A stretch of DNA of 18,682 nucleotides from Campylobacterota bacterium (GCA_011330645.1 DRQB01000050.1:1-18682), one strand, 5' to 3'; counted from the first letter of the stretch, positions 9,801 to 16,192 are shown. Notes: generated from the letters alone by a model not told the origin. Translations and numbers: made by a program.

Positions 9801-12800
9801 GTCCATTGCTTGTATTGATAATGGTACCTGTTTTGTTATTATCCGTTGATACAGGTGCCGTTTGTGGATAGTCAATCGTTATTGTAGCTGTCACTACGTT
9901 ACCCTCTGTATCTTGCACCGTATAAGGTACAGGAGTTGGATCTCCAGTAAATGTTGGAAGTGGCATAAATGTCACATTCCCAACATTATCTACTGTCCAT
10001 GTTCCCTCACCCGCGACTACTAAAGTTGTACTGTTGTTTTCTGAAAACTTCACGGTATTAGGATCTAATTGGTAACTTCCGTTTGTATCATTTGTAAGTA
10101 TATTAAGATTTGTTTGCGTGCCTGAATTAGGGTTACTCTTATAGTCATCCTCTGCTGTTGGCAACACTACAAAAAATGGTATGCTTACTGTTGCCACATC
10201 CGACTCTACACCTGCTACATCTGTCACAGTGTAAGTAAAGATAATATTTTGATTACCTGAATCTGGATTTACAGTAAGAAGTGTTGGGTCAAAGTTTAAT
10301 ATTGGTGTACCTGCAACCACAGGAGTACCATTATAAAATAATGTACCATTGGTTGGAAGTGTCTTAATAGTCACTGTCGTCGGTGTACCATCTTCATTGT
10401 CTGAAACGGCTGCACTCAAAGTCACTGCTGAAACTGGTACAGCAGTATTTCCTCCTGGATTGACTTGAGAGGTCTCAGTAATATTATTTGCTTCTGGTTT
10501 TTTATTGATACCAAAATCTACTTTAGGGACATTCACTGTACCAACATTCACTGTTATTTCCCCATCATTGTCTGTACCATCTTTCCCTGTTCCTGTGGAC
10601 GCATTAAGATTTTGTCCCGTATGGTTCCAGTTTGCAGGTAAGTTAGCAGCTGGTTTTGCCTGCCCTACTGTACCTTGAGTCGTACTCAAAGACACTACAT
10701 AATCTGTATTGATTCGTATGCCATCTTCCCCATCAAATACATATGTTCCATCTGCTGCAATGGGAGTAGAAGCGATAACATTACCTGCATTATCTATCAA
10801 GTTTGCATACAGTTGAACACCATCAGGTGTTGGAATAGCCGCACCGTTTACATTAGCATCCCCATCCCCATCATTAAAAATATTACCAGAAATTATAGGC
10901 GTGTAGAAACCAGCATCCACAGTAGGATTATCTTCCCCTTTACCTAAACTGATGACATCTGTTGTTCCTGTACTATCTATATTTGAATCTACAGTAGTAT
11001 CTGCACCTTGTGCTTTAGGACTCGCAAGATATCCAGTAGGTGTAACAAATGCTACTTTATAATCTCCCTGTACCAACTTATCAAAGCTATAAAAACCATT
11101 GCTATCTGTTACCACTACATAATCTTGTGTAGGGTTAGAAGGATCTTTAACAGGATTGCCAGCAGCATCTAAAAGTTTTACAGTGATACCTGCCATACCT
11201 GCTTCATTCGTATCTTGGATGCCATCTTGATTTTGATCGTACCATACTTTATCTCCAAGAGATGAACCTACAATGGGTGCGGTAACAGAGTTAGAAGCCA
11301 CAGGTAAAGTAATGCCCGATGCAGAACTACCTGCAGAGTTAGAATAGTTGTCTCCCTCTAGGTTGTTGTTTACCTCTATAGCAATTTGAAGTTGACAAAT
11401 AGCTCCAGATTCCATAGATGGACCAGAGGCACGCACTGCTGTTACCTCAGTATTATCTGAAAAGGTAAATCCTGAAGATGCGATGGTACATCCATTAGGA
11501 CCATTTTCATTACCTTCACACCAAATTGAACTTGCCCCACCGATACTGTTTGCCACACCTACAGTTGGTGCCAAGTTTACTGTGGAAGGGGTTTCATTGG
11601 TATAGTAGTATTTTACACCACCATTTGCAGAGACATCACACACATCTGTACTTCCAGGATGTGAGATAAGTTTAATCTTATTGAATTGCATACTACCATG
11701 ATACGTTGTTGGCACTTTTCTTTTTAAAGTTGAACTCGAAAAAGCAATAGCGCCATCTGCACCATCACCTACAAATGGTAATACATCAATCACATCTAAA
11801 TCTGTAATATTTACAGGAGACCCATTTCTTAAATCAATTGAGAAATCTATATTTTCAGGTGTAGTTATACGCTCTCTTTCCGATGGATATGCTGGGTTTT
11901 CTACTGTATTTTTAACAATATTAATAGAAGAAGGGACAGAAATTGAAAATCCAACATCTGATTTACGTTGGGTAATAGCTGAACCATCATTTGGAGACTC
12001 AATTTTAGCAATGTTTCTATTGGTTCCAGCCTTGGCAGTAATTCCTATGAGTGCTGTATAATGGATATCTGCCAATTCCTCATTGACATTTCTGGTTCCT
12101 AGATCCCAAATAAGTACTTGATTCTCACCATCAACACAAGGATTCGATGTATTTGAAATATCACTTACATCTGCACATGTACCTTGGGTTGGTTCGGCAT
12201 AAGGTGCTTGCACACTTCCACCTTGGTATGTGACACCTTTTGGTAGAAAATCCACAATTCTAACTGGTCCAGAATCTGTTAACCCTGTATCATTAGTAAA
12301 GGAAACAGCCAAATTAAAGTCGATATCATCACCTGGGGATACAGATGTTTTATTTCCTGTTTTAATCACACGTACTTTGGCTCCAACGAAAGTTACTCTA
12401 TCCCCTAATCTTCCAGAATGAGGCAAAGGATATTCATTGGGTACATAGGTTGAGACAGAAAGTGCATTACCGTTAAATGATTGGGCTGCATAGTTAACAA
12501 TTTCATCTCCATTTTGTAGTGCTTGTCCAGAAAGTGGATAATCACCTGTGGCTAAATGGTTTGTACGTATTTTATGGTTAAGCCACATATATGTTGTTGG
12601 TCCAGGAGGGTACACATATCCTGGTCTTAGTCTTATTCTCACTTTTGTAACTGCACCGATACCTGTTGCATCTGCTTTTGCTGCAGCTACAGAAGAATGC
12701 CATACGGTACTTGAATCACTACATTCAGCTACAACCTTGTCTCCATGTTGTGCTGTTTGGTCTCCTCCTTGTGAAGGCAACCATGATTTATCCGTATAGG

Positions 12801-14499
12801 TTGAAGCATATTCCACAATGAAAGGTTCTTGCCCCACAGGTTTTCCATTCACTAGGTCACCTGTTTTAACTGAGAACCCATAGTTAATTGCACCTTGAAT
12901 ATATCCTCCACTATAAGGGGTTTTAATCTTATCATATGTTACGTTATCTGCAATATCTTGTATGTCTAATCTATAGGCATCAACGACATCACATATTGTC
13001 TCCTCTGTAAAGTCTGTACCACCTGTATTGCTACTGGTAAGCTGTGTTGAGAACTCATATCCTGCATTGACAACACCACTACCTCCACGGTAGATGGTCT
13101 CCCCTCCAGGGTATGTCCAAACACTATTTTTCTCTCCTCTATAGTATTTATCAAAGCTCCCTTTTGTATAGTAGAGTGTGACGTATTTATCATTATCTTT
13201 TTCACTCTCTCCCGCACCTACAAAGTTAGCATTTCCCGTAGGTGTAACAGGATTAAAGTCTGTAAAATGGTTTTTGGTTTGTCTCTCTCCTGTATTTCCA
13301 TTTGCTGCAACATTGTCTTTTACATCATCTAGAGGTACAAACACATTGATAGTCCCAAGTGCAGCTATCCCTCTGTTTACAGGTAACGGTCTACCTGCAT
13401 AATCATATTTAGGATAATTACTTAATGTACCATCTACACCAGAAAGTGTGACGGCAACACTTGAGCCTGTTTGTGTACAAGTGATTTGTTGTTCATCAGC
13501 TAGTTGATCTATTTTACGTTCACCTTTAGTGGTTCCGTAAATCGACCCTGGACCAGAAAATGATAAAGGATTGGTTGAGCCAACATATCCATCTTTTTGA
13601 TCTCTACGTCCTTTTGTTGTACAATCTACTAGTTGTGCATTGGGAGAGATGCCTGATAAATCATCTGTCCATGAAAAAGTTGCAGGATTTCCCATAGATT
13701 CATTTCCTACAAGTGCAGAAGCGTTATCTGTTTCACCATTGACTTCATCTGCTTCCACAGAGTAAACATACTCAAGTAACCAGCCTTTTGTTCCGTCAGG
13801 AAGTGTATGCCCTGTTTTTGTTCTATAATATAATTTTTGTAAGTTCCATCTAGGTGCAGCAGTCACAGTTAGAGAAACTCCTTCCGTATCGTCTGTTCTT
13901 GTTGGGGCATTAGGTGTTACTGCTGTAAACGAGATAGGGCCAGGTTGTACACCAGAAGGGGCAACACCTTTGACAGTAACATTAAAGATAAGGTCTTCTG
14001 CATAAGTACCTACATCATTTTTATCAAAATCTTTCCTTACACATGTCATGGTTTGTCCATCTGCAGAAATAGATGAACCCGTACCACAAAAACCTGGTAA
14101 GGTGTCCCATTTGTAATATTTTCCACCATCGGGGGCTACCGGGAGTGTAGAGGTAAGTGTTACTTCCTCATCTGCACCACCTGCTACACCAGACCAGTTC
14201 CACGCTGCAATAGCCTGAAAGGAGTCATTTGTTCTAATTACAAGATCTCCATTATAGCTATCATCCGTAGGGTCGGCTACAGTCCCCCCATTATTATATC
14301 CAGGGTCCGTACCAAAGTCACATCCTATCGTAGGATTTGTAGGACAAATTGTTCTACCATTAACAATATTGCTTGTTTGATTGACTGGAGCAACGATGCC
14401 CCCTGTTTGACCATATTTAGTCGTAAGTTCAAGTGTTGCAGAAAACACCAAAGAAGTTGTAAACAGTATAAAAAGTATACTTGCTTTTAGTAATCCCAT
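3712..14499 (-). CDS. Giant multidomain surface protein / adhesin (SdrD_B, CshA-type and tandem two-part repeats)
   Basis: The 3595-aa exported protein starts with a Sec signal peptide (MGLLKASILFILFTTSLVFS, cut after about residue 20). Approximate layout: 21-215 first beta domain; 216-700 unassigned Cys-containing region; 705-1075 two DUF11-like domains ('VRVIKTGNKTSVSPGDDIDF', 'INIVKNTVENP'); 1078-1197 SdrD_B domain with EF-hand-like loop DQNQDGIQDTNE; 1202-1446 repeat R1; 1447-1668 two CshA-type fibril repeats; 1669-1885 two CnaB/SdrD_B-like domains; 1886-2143 lectin-like beta-sandwich; 2143-3318 repeats R2-R6; 3319-3555 two SdrD_B domains (DENGNGAQDDGE, DSNQNGLQDPEE); 3556-3595 Ser/Asp stretch, hydrophobic helix and basic end. 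Rich in D, N, T and G and very acidic, with Cys confined mostly to the N-terminus. The likely role is a calcium-stiffened surface fibril for adhesion; ligand unknown. The start has a good AAGGAAGAG ribosome site. First gene of an operon with the barrel protein. Domain names are from remembered patterns; no search was run. Confidence 0.9.
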   Translation of the reverse strand: MGLLKASILFILFTTSLVFSATLELTTKYGQTGGIVAPVNQTSNIVNGRTICPTNPTIGCDFGTDPGYNNGGTVADPTDDSYNGDLVIRTNDSFQAIAAWNWSGVAGGADEEVTLTSTLPVAPDGGKYYKWDTLPGFCGTGSSISADGQTMTCVRKDFDKNDVGTYAEDLIFNVTVKGVAPSGVQPGPISFTAVTPNAPTRTDDTEGVSLTVTAAPRWNLQKLYYRTKTGHTLPDGTKGWLLEYVYSVEADEVNGETDNASALVGNESMGNPATFSWTDDLSGISPNAQLVDCTTKGRRDQKDGYVGSTNPLSFSGPGSIYGTTKGERKIDQLADEQQITCTQTGSSVAVTLSGVDGTLSNYPKYDYAGRPLPVNRGIAALGTINVFVPLDDVKDNVAANGNTGERQTKNHFTDFNPVTPTGNANFVGAGESEKDNDKYVTLYYTKGSFDKYYRGEKNSVWTYPGGETIYRGGSGVVNAGYEFSTQLTSSNTGGTDFTEETICDVVDAYRLDIQDIADNVTYDKIKTPYSGGYIQGAINYGFSVKTGDLVNGKPVGQEPFIVEYASTYTDKSWLPSQGGDQTAQHGDKVVAECSDSSTVWHSSVAAAKADATGIGAVTKVRIRLRPGYVYPPGPTTYMWLNHKIRTNHLATGDYPLSGQALQNGDEIVNYAAQSFNGNALSVSTYVPNEYPLPHSGRLGDRVTFVGAKVRVIKTGNKTSVSPGDDIDFNLAVSFTNDTGLTDSGPVRIVDFLPKGVTYQGGSVQAPYAEPTQGTCADVSDISNTSNPCVDGENQVLIWDLGTRNVNEELADIHYTALIGITAKAGTNRNIAKIESPNDGSAITQRKSDVGFSISVPSSINIVKNTVENPAYPSERERITTPENIDFSIDLRNGSPVNITDLDVIDVLPFVGDGADGAIAFSSSTLKRKVPTTYHGSMQFNKIKLISHPGSTDVCDVSANGGVKYYYTNETPSTVNLAPTVGVANSIGGASSIWCEGNENGPNGCTIASSGFTFSDNTEVTAVRASGPSMESGAICQLQIAIEVNNNLEGDNYSNSAGSSASGITLPVASNSVTAPIVGSSLGDKVWYDQNQDGIQDTNEAGMAGITVKLLDAAGNPVKDPSNPTQDYVVVTDSNGFYSFDKLVQGDYKVAFVTPTGYLASPKAQGADTTVDSNIDSTGTTDVISLGKGEDNPTVDAGFYTPIISGNIFNDGDGDANVNGAAIPTPDGVQLYANLIDNAGNVIASTPIAADGTYVFDGEDGIRINTDYVVSLSTTQGTVGQAKPAANLPANWNHTGQNLNASTGTGKDGTDNDGEITVNVGTVNVPKVDFGINKKPEANNITETSQVNPGGNTAVPVSAVTLSAAVSDNEDGTPTTVTIKTLPTNGTLFYNGTPVVAGTPILNFDPTLLTVNPDSGNQNIIFTYTVTDVAGVESDVATVSIPFFVVLPTAEDDYKSNPNSGTQTNLNILTNDTNGSYQLDPNTVKFSENNSTTLVVAGEGTWTVDNVGNVTFMPLPTFTGDPTPVPYTVQDTEGNVVTATITIDYPQTAPVSTDNNKTGTIINTSNGPVQQPVTFNAITENSGSGIDSDPENDLNVSSFIFTSGLPGSTVAADGKSITVPGEGVWTEDGAGNVTFTPEVGFLGNPTPVKYEVSDNTGLVSNESTLTVVYPEVRKISGNVGIDITDDNLTDRAPLVPVEMVLYDENGTELARTFTDANGDYSFNVIPGTYGVEEINPPNVEDAIDRDSNVTDDGQPDGTNDSHITQIDANTQDSPNNDFVDKPVLGNVKGIVFKDDNSDGNFTGAESVKYPSIDIKVTDVYGVEHLLTTDATGGYDLTGLPVGPATVSVDTADPDLPEGATPTTSIVETVDIPANAYVVKDFGFNVPPITDSDPASLASCAKPSSITWEGSTVSSSSVWHDMAANSNVGTAKTFTTVGGKSIAVSMYVTDTNNQFNNIDAGSYEVNTSTNSNYAQNGVFGQPYLTLYLGKQDNNSTDEPGALLPSGSEASLTVDFNESVLLDNWRIRDLDSGDVRNGDGGWDWQDAVKMEAYDENGNLVPLLASIGSGTNLTTTNGFYHTDGVTDPSVLQGTGTDANSATGHLIYSSNGVPIRKLVIIHQAGPDILNQTRSALALSGFAVCVPIHISGTIYNDGNGSTVDGTPIGDIDGTALYANLVDNTGTVIDTVEINTTTGEYLFDKHINPDSNYTVVLSTEQMTVGVPQSAPVLPNNWNYSSENNTSTAPDGVLNGIVQVEVADESVPLVDFGINEKPVATDVVDPPVLNPGGNVGVLVQTASVANLTDREDTSPKTLTLVTLPANAEILYDGVAVVPGVAITNFDFSKLTVNPDDGNQTVIFDYTVTDADGIESEPATVTMPFVEVTLSGNIFNDGDGDGNVNGTPISTPAGTQLYATLLDVNGTVLASTPIAADGTYGFNGADGVSPDHNYSVVVSTNANATTSTLPLNWNNTGENLNDTNATGNDGLVDGMITVSTLGLTVVTPEIPLVDFGINERPVALDTNETTQLNPGTNTQVQVPTLNVSDSEDGTPSTITLKTLPNNATLYYNNVPVTVGQVINNYDPTKLTVDPDNGDQVVSFDYTTTDADGIESEIATVTMPFTGLKISGNVFNDGDGNGNVNGTPISAPASTQLYATLLDGTGTILATTAIAIDGTYSFDGMDGIIPNSEYTVVISSNQNATSSTLPSNWNNTGENLNASGTGNDGTVDGKINVSVTTADVPQVDFGINLKPVATDVSENTQQNPGSDTEVDVPDLNVSDLEDGTPTTITIESIPSNAILYYDGGVVDANTTIVNFDQSLLTVDPIDGDQIVIFDYTTTDADGIKSDPATVTMPFTGLTISGNIYNDGDGDNDVFGESISSPDGVQLYATLLSSDGGILASVVIDENGTYSFDGSVGVNADTNYTIVLSTAENATFSTLPENWNSTGENLNDSGTGNDGTPDGLLNVSVSTTDVPLIDFGINKKPLAIDVNEIAQLNPGADITVPVPELNVTDSEDGTPMIVTISTVPTNAILYYDGIEVSDGTVIADYNASLLVVDPDNGDQNVTFEYTTTDADGIESEPATVSMPFTQLIISGNVFNDGNGNDNVDGTGISAPDNEPLYATLLADDGTVLASTLIADDGSYSFDGTDGVAPDHNYSIVLSTEEDATVSALPVNWNNTGENLNDSNATGNDGDKDGMIQVSITDTNVPHVDFGINVKPVAEDTNSTLQLNPSGNTQYQVPALNITDNEDGQPMIVTITTLPDPDTMGILYYDGVPVVEGEPIVNFDPTKLTIDPVNGNPVVVFNYTTTDAEGIESDQATVTMPFKGDIYVGNRVWMDENGNGAQDDGEEPKAGVTVKLYSEAGTLIATAVTDENGEYIFKVAEPGNYYLEFDENYSYTAHCPDCNESVDSDVDNTTNKTPVFSLDFGDNDMTHDAGITPTAHIGDYFWIDSNQNGLQDPEEEPVVGGTVALFDADGNPVEDVNGNHILTTNDQGIYGWTDEQGVFHTGFDVDPDETYQVEFTIPNQGYAGYVFENGTNTYRRSVSVVAGENIVTVDAPINCGCANVSTDSSDALGLLGMLAMMLMTLMTALFFVKKEEYRV
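3832..4544 (-). other. Two C-terminal SdrD_B domains
   Basis: Domain one begins 'GNRVWMDENGNGAQDDGEEP' and domain two 'IGDYFWIDSNQNGLQDPEEE'. Both have the SdrD_B opening (G-[ND]-x-[VF]-W-x-D) followed directly by a 12-residue calcium loop with Asp/Asn at positions 1, 3, 5 and 9 and an acidic end. The first contains a CPDC pair (in YTAHCPDCNE) that may be a disulfide or a metal site. In staphylococcal Sdr proteins such domains form calcium-dependent rigid rods in the stalk before the anchor, matching the position here. Confidence 0.75.
4545..8072 (-). repeat. Tandem array of five ~235-residue repeats (R2-R6)
   Basis: Approximate units: R2 7363-8072, R3 6643-7362, R4 5946-6642, R5 5245-5945, R6 4545-5244 (697-720 bp each). 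Each unit has two halves. The first is CnaB/SdrD-like: 'ISGN-[IV]-[FY]-NDGDG' followed by a calcium-type Asp/Asn/Gly loop, 'LYATLL', 'DGTYSFDG', 'LPxNWNxTGENLN', 'GNDGxxDG' and ending in 'VDFGIN'. The second is Ig/cadherin-like: 'KPVAxD', 'QLNPG', 'DxEDGTP', 'LYYDG', 'LTVDPxNGDQ' and 'YTTTDADGIES', ending 'ATVTMPF'. The repeats have no Cys. R2 is the most divergent of the five and sits next to the lectin-like domain. Confidence 0.9.
8073..8845 (-). other. Lectin-like beta-sandwich domain inserted in the repeat region
   Basis: About 257 residues between 'SCAKPSSITWEGSTVSSSS' and 'GFAVCVP'. It has features of carbohydrate-binding or PEP-CTERM-associated beta-sandwich modules: 'SVWHDMAANSNVG', 'DNWRIRDLDSGDV', 'GGWDWQDAVKMEAYDENG' and 'KLVIIHQAGPD'. 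The two Cys at its ends (SCAK and AVCVP) probably join. It separates repeat R1 and the CshA section from the R2-R6 array, so it may be the ligand-binding head. The specific family is unassigned. Confidence 0.5.
8846..9494 (-). other. Two CnaB/SdrD_B-like domains of the giant protein
   Basis: The first contains 'DRAPLVPVEMVLYDENGTEL', 'TDANGDYSFNVIPGTYGVEE' and a 'DRDSNVTDDGQPDGTNDSH' acidic stretch. The second opens 'GNVKGIVFKDDNSDGNFTG' with a calcium-type loop and 'PSIDIKVTDVYG', closing in 'DFGFNVPP'. Both show the 'D-x-x-G-x-Y-x-F/L' strand typical of B-type (CnaB) domains. Confidence 0.6.
9495..10160 (-). repeat. Two CshA-type fibril repeats
   Basis: Two units of about 110 residues each contain 'GEGTWTVDNVGNVTFMP' with 'FTGDPTPVPYTVQDTEGN' and 'GEGVWTEDGAGNVTFTP' with 'FLGNPTPVKYEVSDNTG'. 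This is the pattern remembered for CshA-type repeats, which form the long fibril of streptococcal CshA adhesins. Confidence 0.75.
10161..10896 (-). repeat. Isolated copy R1 of the two-part repeat
   Basis: The same design as R2-R6 ('ISGNIFNDGDGDANVNG', 'TYVFDGEDG', 'LPANWNHTGQNLN', 'VDFGINKKPEA', 'NEDGTPTTVTI', 'LTVNPDSGNQ', 'ATVSIPF'), but longer (about 245 aa) and about 2.1 kb away from the array. It is directly preceded by an SdrD_B domain and followed by the CshA-type repeats. Confidence 0.85.
10900..11272 (-). other. SdrD_B domain of the giant protein
   Basis: It begins 'SLGDKVWYDQNQDGIQDTNE', the classic SdrD_B opening with an EF-hand-like loop (D, N, D, G, D, E at the coordinating positions). 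It continues 'AGMAGITVKLLDAAGNPV', 'SNGFYSFDKLVQGDYKV' and ends 'TVDAGFYTP', typical closing strands of the domain. It marks the change from the N-terminal Cys-containing part to the stalk. Confidence 0.85.
11273..14439 (-). other. N-terminal Cys-containing region with DUF11-like domains
   Basis: About 1055 residues after the signal peptide. Paired Cys occur at residues 52/60, 138/153 and 293/341 and at several later places, including 'GTCADVSD...NPCVDG' and 'IWCEGNENGPNGC'. Two DUF11-like domains lie near residues 705-860 ('SPGDDIDFNLAVSFTNDTG', 'VRIVDFLPKGVTYQGGS') and 857-1075 ('TTPENIDFSIDLRNGSPVN', 'LDVIDVLPFVGDG'). Residues 216-700 do not resemble a domain I can name; they include aromatic-rich stretches such as 'FDKYYRGEKNSVWTYPGG'. 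The disulfides imply folding in the periplasm after Sec export. Confidence 0.55.
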
Positions 14500-14502
14500 A
14501 TT

Positions 14503-14511
14503 TTTTCTCTT
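14503..14511 (-). promoter_or_regulatory. Ribosome binding site of the giant gene
   Basis: Read on the minus strand the leader is AAGGAAGAG followed by seven to eight A/T bases and ATG. This is an unusually strong site compared with the other genes of the window. Confidence 0.6.
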
Positions 14512-14521
14512 CCTTTATTAA

Positions 14522-14527
14522 AATATA
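14522..14527 (-). promoter_or_regulatory. Putative -10 box of the giant adhesin operon
   Basis: TATATT (five of six matches) on the minus strand, 22 bp before the ATG, giving a leader of about 15 nt that contains the ribosome site. No -35 lies at the right distance. Confidence 0.35.
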
Positions 14528-14543
14528 AAGGTAAGCTTAACTA

Positions 14544-14560
14544 AAAAATGTCACATTTTT
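14544..14560. promoter_or_regulatory. 17-bp palindrome upstream of the giant gene
   Basis: AAAAATGT-C-ACATTTTT is a perfect inverted repeat with a one-base centre, 17 bp upstream of the putative -10 and 30 bp after the helicase stop. It could be an operator for the adhesin operon. Alternatively, read on the minus strand, it could be a weak terminator for the helicase because it ends in a T-run. The very short centre favours a protein-binding site. Confidence 0.4.
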
Positions 14561-14589
14561 GTCAAAATTATGATATTTATTTTTTTTGA

Positions 14590-15960
14590 TTACTTTCTTC
14601 CTCTCCCTCTTTTTTTACTCTTAGACTTTTTATCATCTTTTGGCTTCGCTGCATCATACACTTTAAAGCCATCACGCTTGGTAGTCTTACGCTTTTTTGT
14701 ACTTGAAAATGTCGTAGACTTTTTCTTCTTTTTACCAAAAGCCCCATCTGCACTTTTATGCTCTTTAGAGTTTTTACGTGCACCTTTTTGTTTGACTTCT
14801 ACTTTAGGGGCGTAGCCCTCTAACTTCTCTTGGGCTATAGCTTTACCCATGAGTTTTTCTACATCTTTAAGTGCCACCATCTCAGTAGGCGATATAAGTG
14901 TGATAGCCAGACCTTCAGCCCCTGCTCTACCCGTGCGTCCTATGCGGTGTATGTAGTCACCTGTAACGTGTGGGATGTCATAGTTCATAACCACGGCTAG
15001 GTTGGGTATGTCTAAGCCACGTGCAGCGATATCTGTGGCTACGAGTACTCGTATCTTTCCTTCTTTAAACCCCTCTAAGGCTCTGGTACGCTCTCCTGAA
15101 CTTTTACCCCCATGAATGACAGCCGTTTTAAGTCCAGAGAGGTTCAGTTCTTTTGTTACCTCGTCTGCTACCTCTTTTTTACGTACAAAGACCAAAACAT
15201 GCTGGTAGTTACGCGAACCTATGAGGTAGGAAAGAAGCTCTGTTTTTTTCTCTTTCTCTACAGGATAGACTATCTGCTCCACCGTATCTGCCGAAGTCCC
15301 CATAGAGTCTACTTCTATGAGCTTAGGCTTAGTGAGTATCTGCTCTGCTAAACGCTTCACTGAGCCAGAGAGTGTCGCAGAGATGAGTACATTTTGGCGA
15401 CGCTCGGGGAGATGCTGGAGTATTTTACTTACTTCATGTACAAACCCCATATCTAAAATGGTATCTGCTTCATCAAGTACCAAGTAGTCTACAGAATCAA
15501 GATTGACATTTTTCTGGTTAATATGCTCCAACAAACGCCCAGAAGTAGAAACGATGATGTCCACTCCTACTTTAAGTCTGTTTGTTTGAGAAGTAAGATT
15601 GGCTCCACCATAAAGGACTATGCTCCTTAAAGGCAAATACTTCCCATACGCTTCGACAGAAGCCTCTACCTGCTTTGCCAGTTCACGGGTAGGCACAATG
15701 ATGACTGCTTTGGGGTAATGCTGTCCCTCTACAAAGTTACGAGAGAGTTCCTGTAGTATAGGCAAAGTAAACCCCGCCGTCTTCCCCGTACCCGTCTGCG
15801 CCCCCGCCATAATGTCAGCACGCGTAAACATAGCAGGTATAAGTGCCTTTTGTATGGGTGTTGCAGACTCATAGCCTTTGTCTTTGAGGGCTTGGAGTAT
15901 CTTCTCATCTAGTCCTAACGTGGCTAAAGATGTTGTATTTTCTTGGGTTTTTTCTGCCAT
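14590..15960 (-). CDS. DEAD-box ATP-dependent RNA helicase (RhlE-like)
   Basis: The 456-aa protein has the full set of DEAD-box motifs: Q motif 'GYESATPIQ' (29-37), motif I AQTGTGKT (54-61), Ia PTRELA (90-95), GG (118-119), Ib as STSGRLL (138-144), II DEAD (163-166), III SAT (194-196), IV/V 'ATDIAARGLDI' (308-318) and VI 'HRIGRTGR' (338-345). The C-terminal 75 residues are a disordered Lys/Arg-rich tail ending 'KKRGRGRK', as in RhlE-type helicases. Expected role: unwinding RNA duplexes in ribosome assembly or RNA decay, often cold-induced. Motif Ib has Ser where most family members have Pro (TPGRL). The ribosome site is AAGG, 6 bases before the ATG. The gene runs toward the adhesin operon with 90 bp between. 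Confidence 0.95.
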   Translation of the reverse strand: MAEKTQENTTSLATLGLDEKILQALKDKGYESATPIQKALIPAMFTRADIMAGAQTGTGKTAGFTLPILQELSRNFVEGQHYPKAVIIVPTRELAKQVEASVEAYGKYLPLRSIVLYGGANLTSQTNRLKVGVDIIVSTSGRLLEHINQKNVNLDSVDYLVLDEADTILDMGFVHEVSKILQHLPERRQNVLISATLSGSVKRLAEQILTKPKLIEVDSMGTSADTVEQIVYPVEKEKKTELLSYLIGSRNYQHVLVFVRKKEVADEVTKELNLSGLKTAVIHGGKSSGERTRALEGFKEGKIRVLVATDIAARGLDIPNLAVVMNYDIPHVTGDYIHRIGRTGRAGAEGLAITLISPTEMVALKDVEKLMGKAIAQEKLEGYAPKVEVKQKGARKNSKEHKSADGAFGKKKKKSTTFSSTKKRKTTKRDGFKVYDAAKPKDDKKSKSKKRGRGRK

Positions 15961-15987
15961 AGGTAGCCTTGATGAATGTTTTTTGTA

Positions 15988-15993
15988 ATTGTA
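15988..15993 (-). promoter_or_regulatory. Putative -10 box of the helicase gene
   Basis: TACAAT on the minus strand, about 28 bp before the helicase ATG, preceded by GC. The leader would be about 20 nt and includes the AAGG ribosome site. No -35 is recognisable. Confidence 0.35.
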
Positions 15994-16134
15994 GCGAATT
16001 TCATGGTATATCTGAAAGAGATAATAAAGTTTAGCTCATTTCCATAGTTTTATCTTTTTTTATGTATTATAGTTTAGAAAACTTGAGCGTGTAAAAATAT
16101 GGCATATTGTCATGTTTGTTAGATTCTCATTACA

Positions 16135-16157
16135 TTCCCACCAAAGGCGGATGGGAA
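16135..16157. repeat. REP-like palindrome A (GTTCCCA/TGGGAA type)
   Basis: TTCCCACC pairs with GGATGGGAA through a one-base bulge, with loop AAAGGC. Read on the minus strand it is GTTCCCATCC...GGTGGGAATG. As I remember it, this resembles widespread REP-type palindromes linked to REP-associated tyrosine transposases (RAYT). No transposase gene is present in the window. Confidence 0.5.
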
Positions 16158-16192
16158 CAATGAACAATTATAAAAGGAATGATAGAAGAATA

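Noticed and set aside
3712..14499. Reading the giant protein as an RTX toxin or type I secreted adhesin
   Set aside because: There is a clear N-terminal Sec signal, no GGxGxDxUx nonapeptide arrays and no type I transporter genes in the window; the Asp/Gly-rich loops belong to CnaB/SdrD-like domains.
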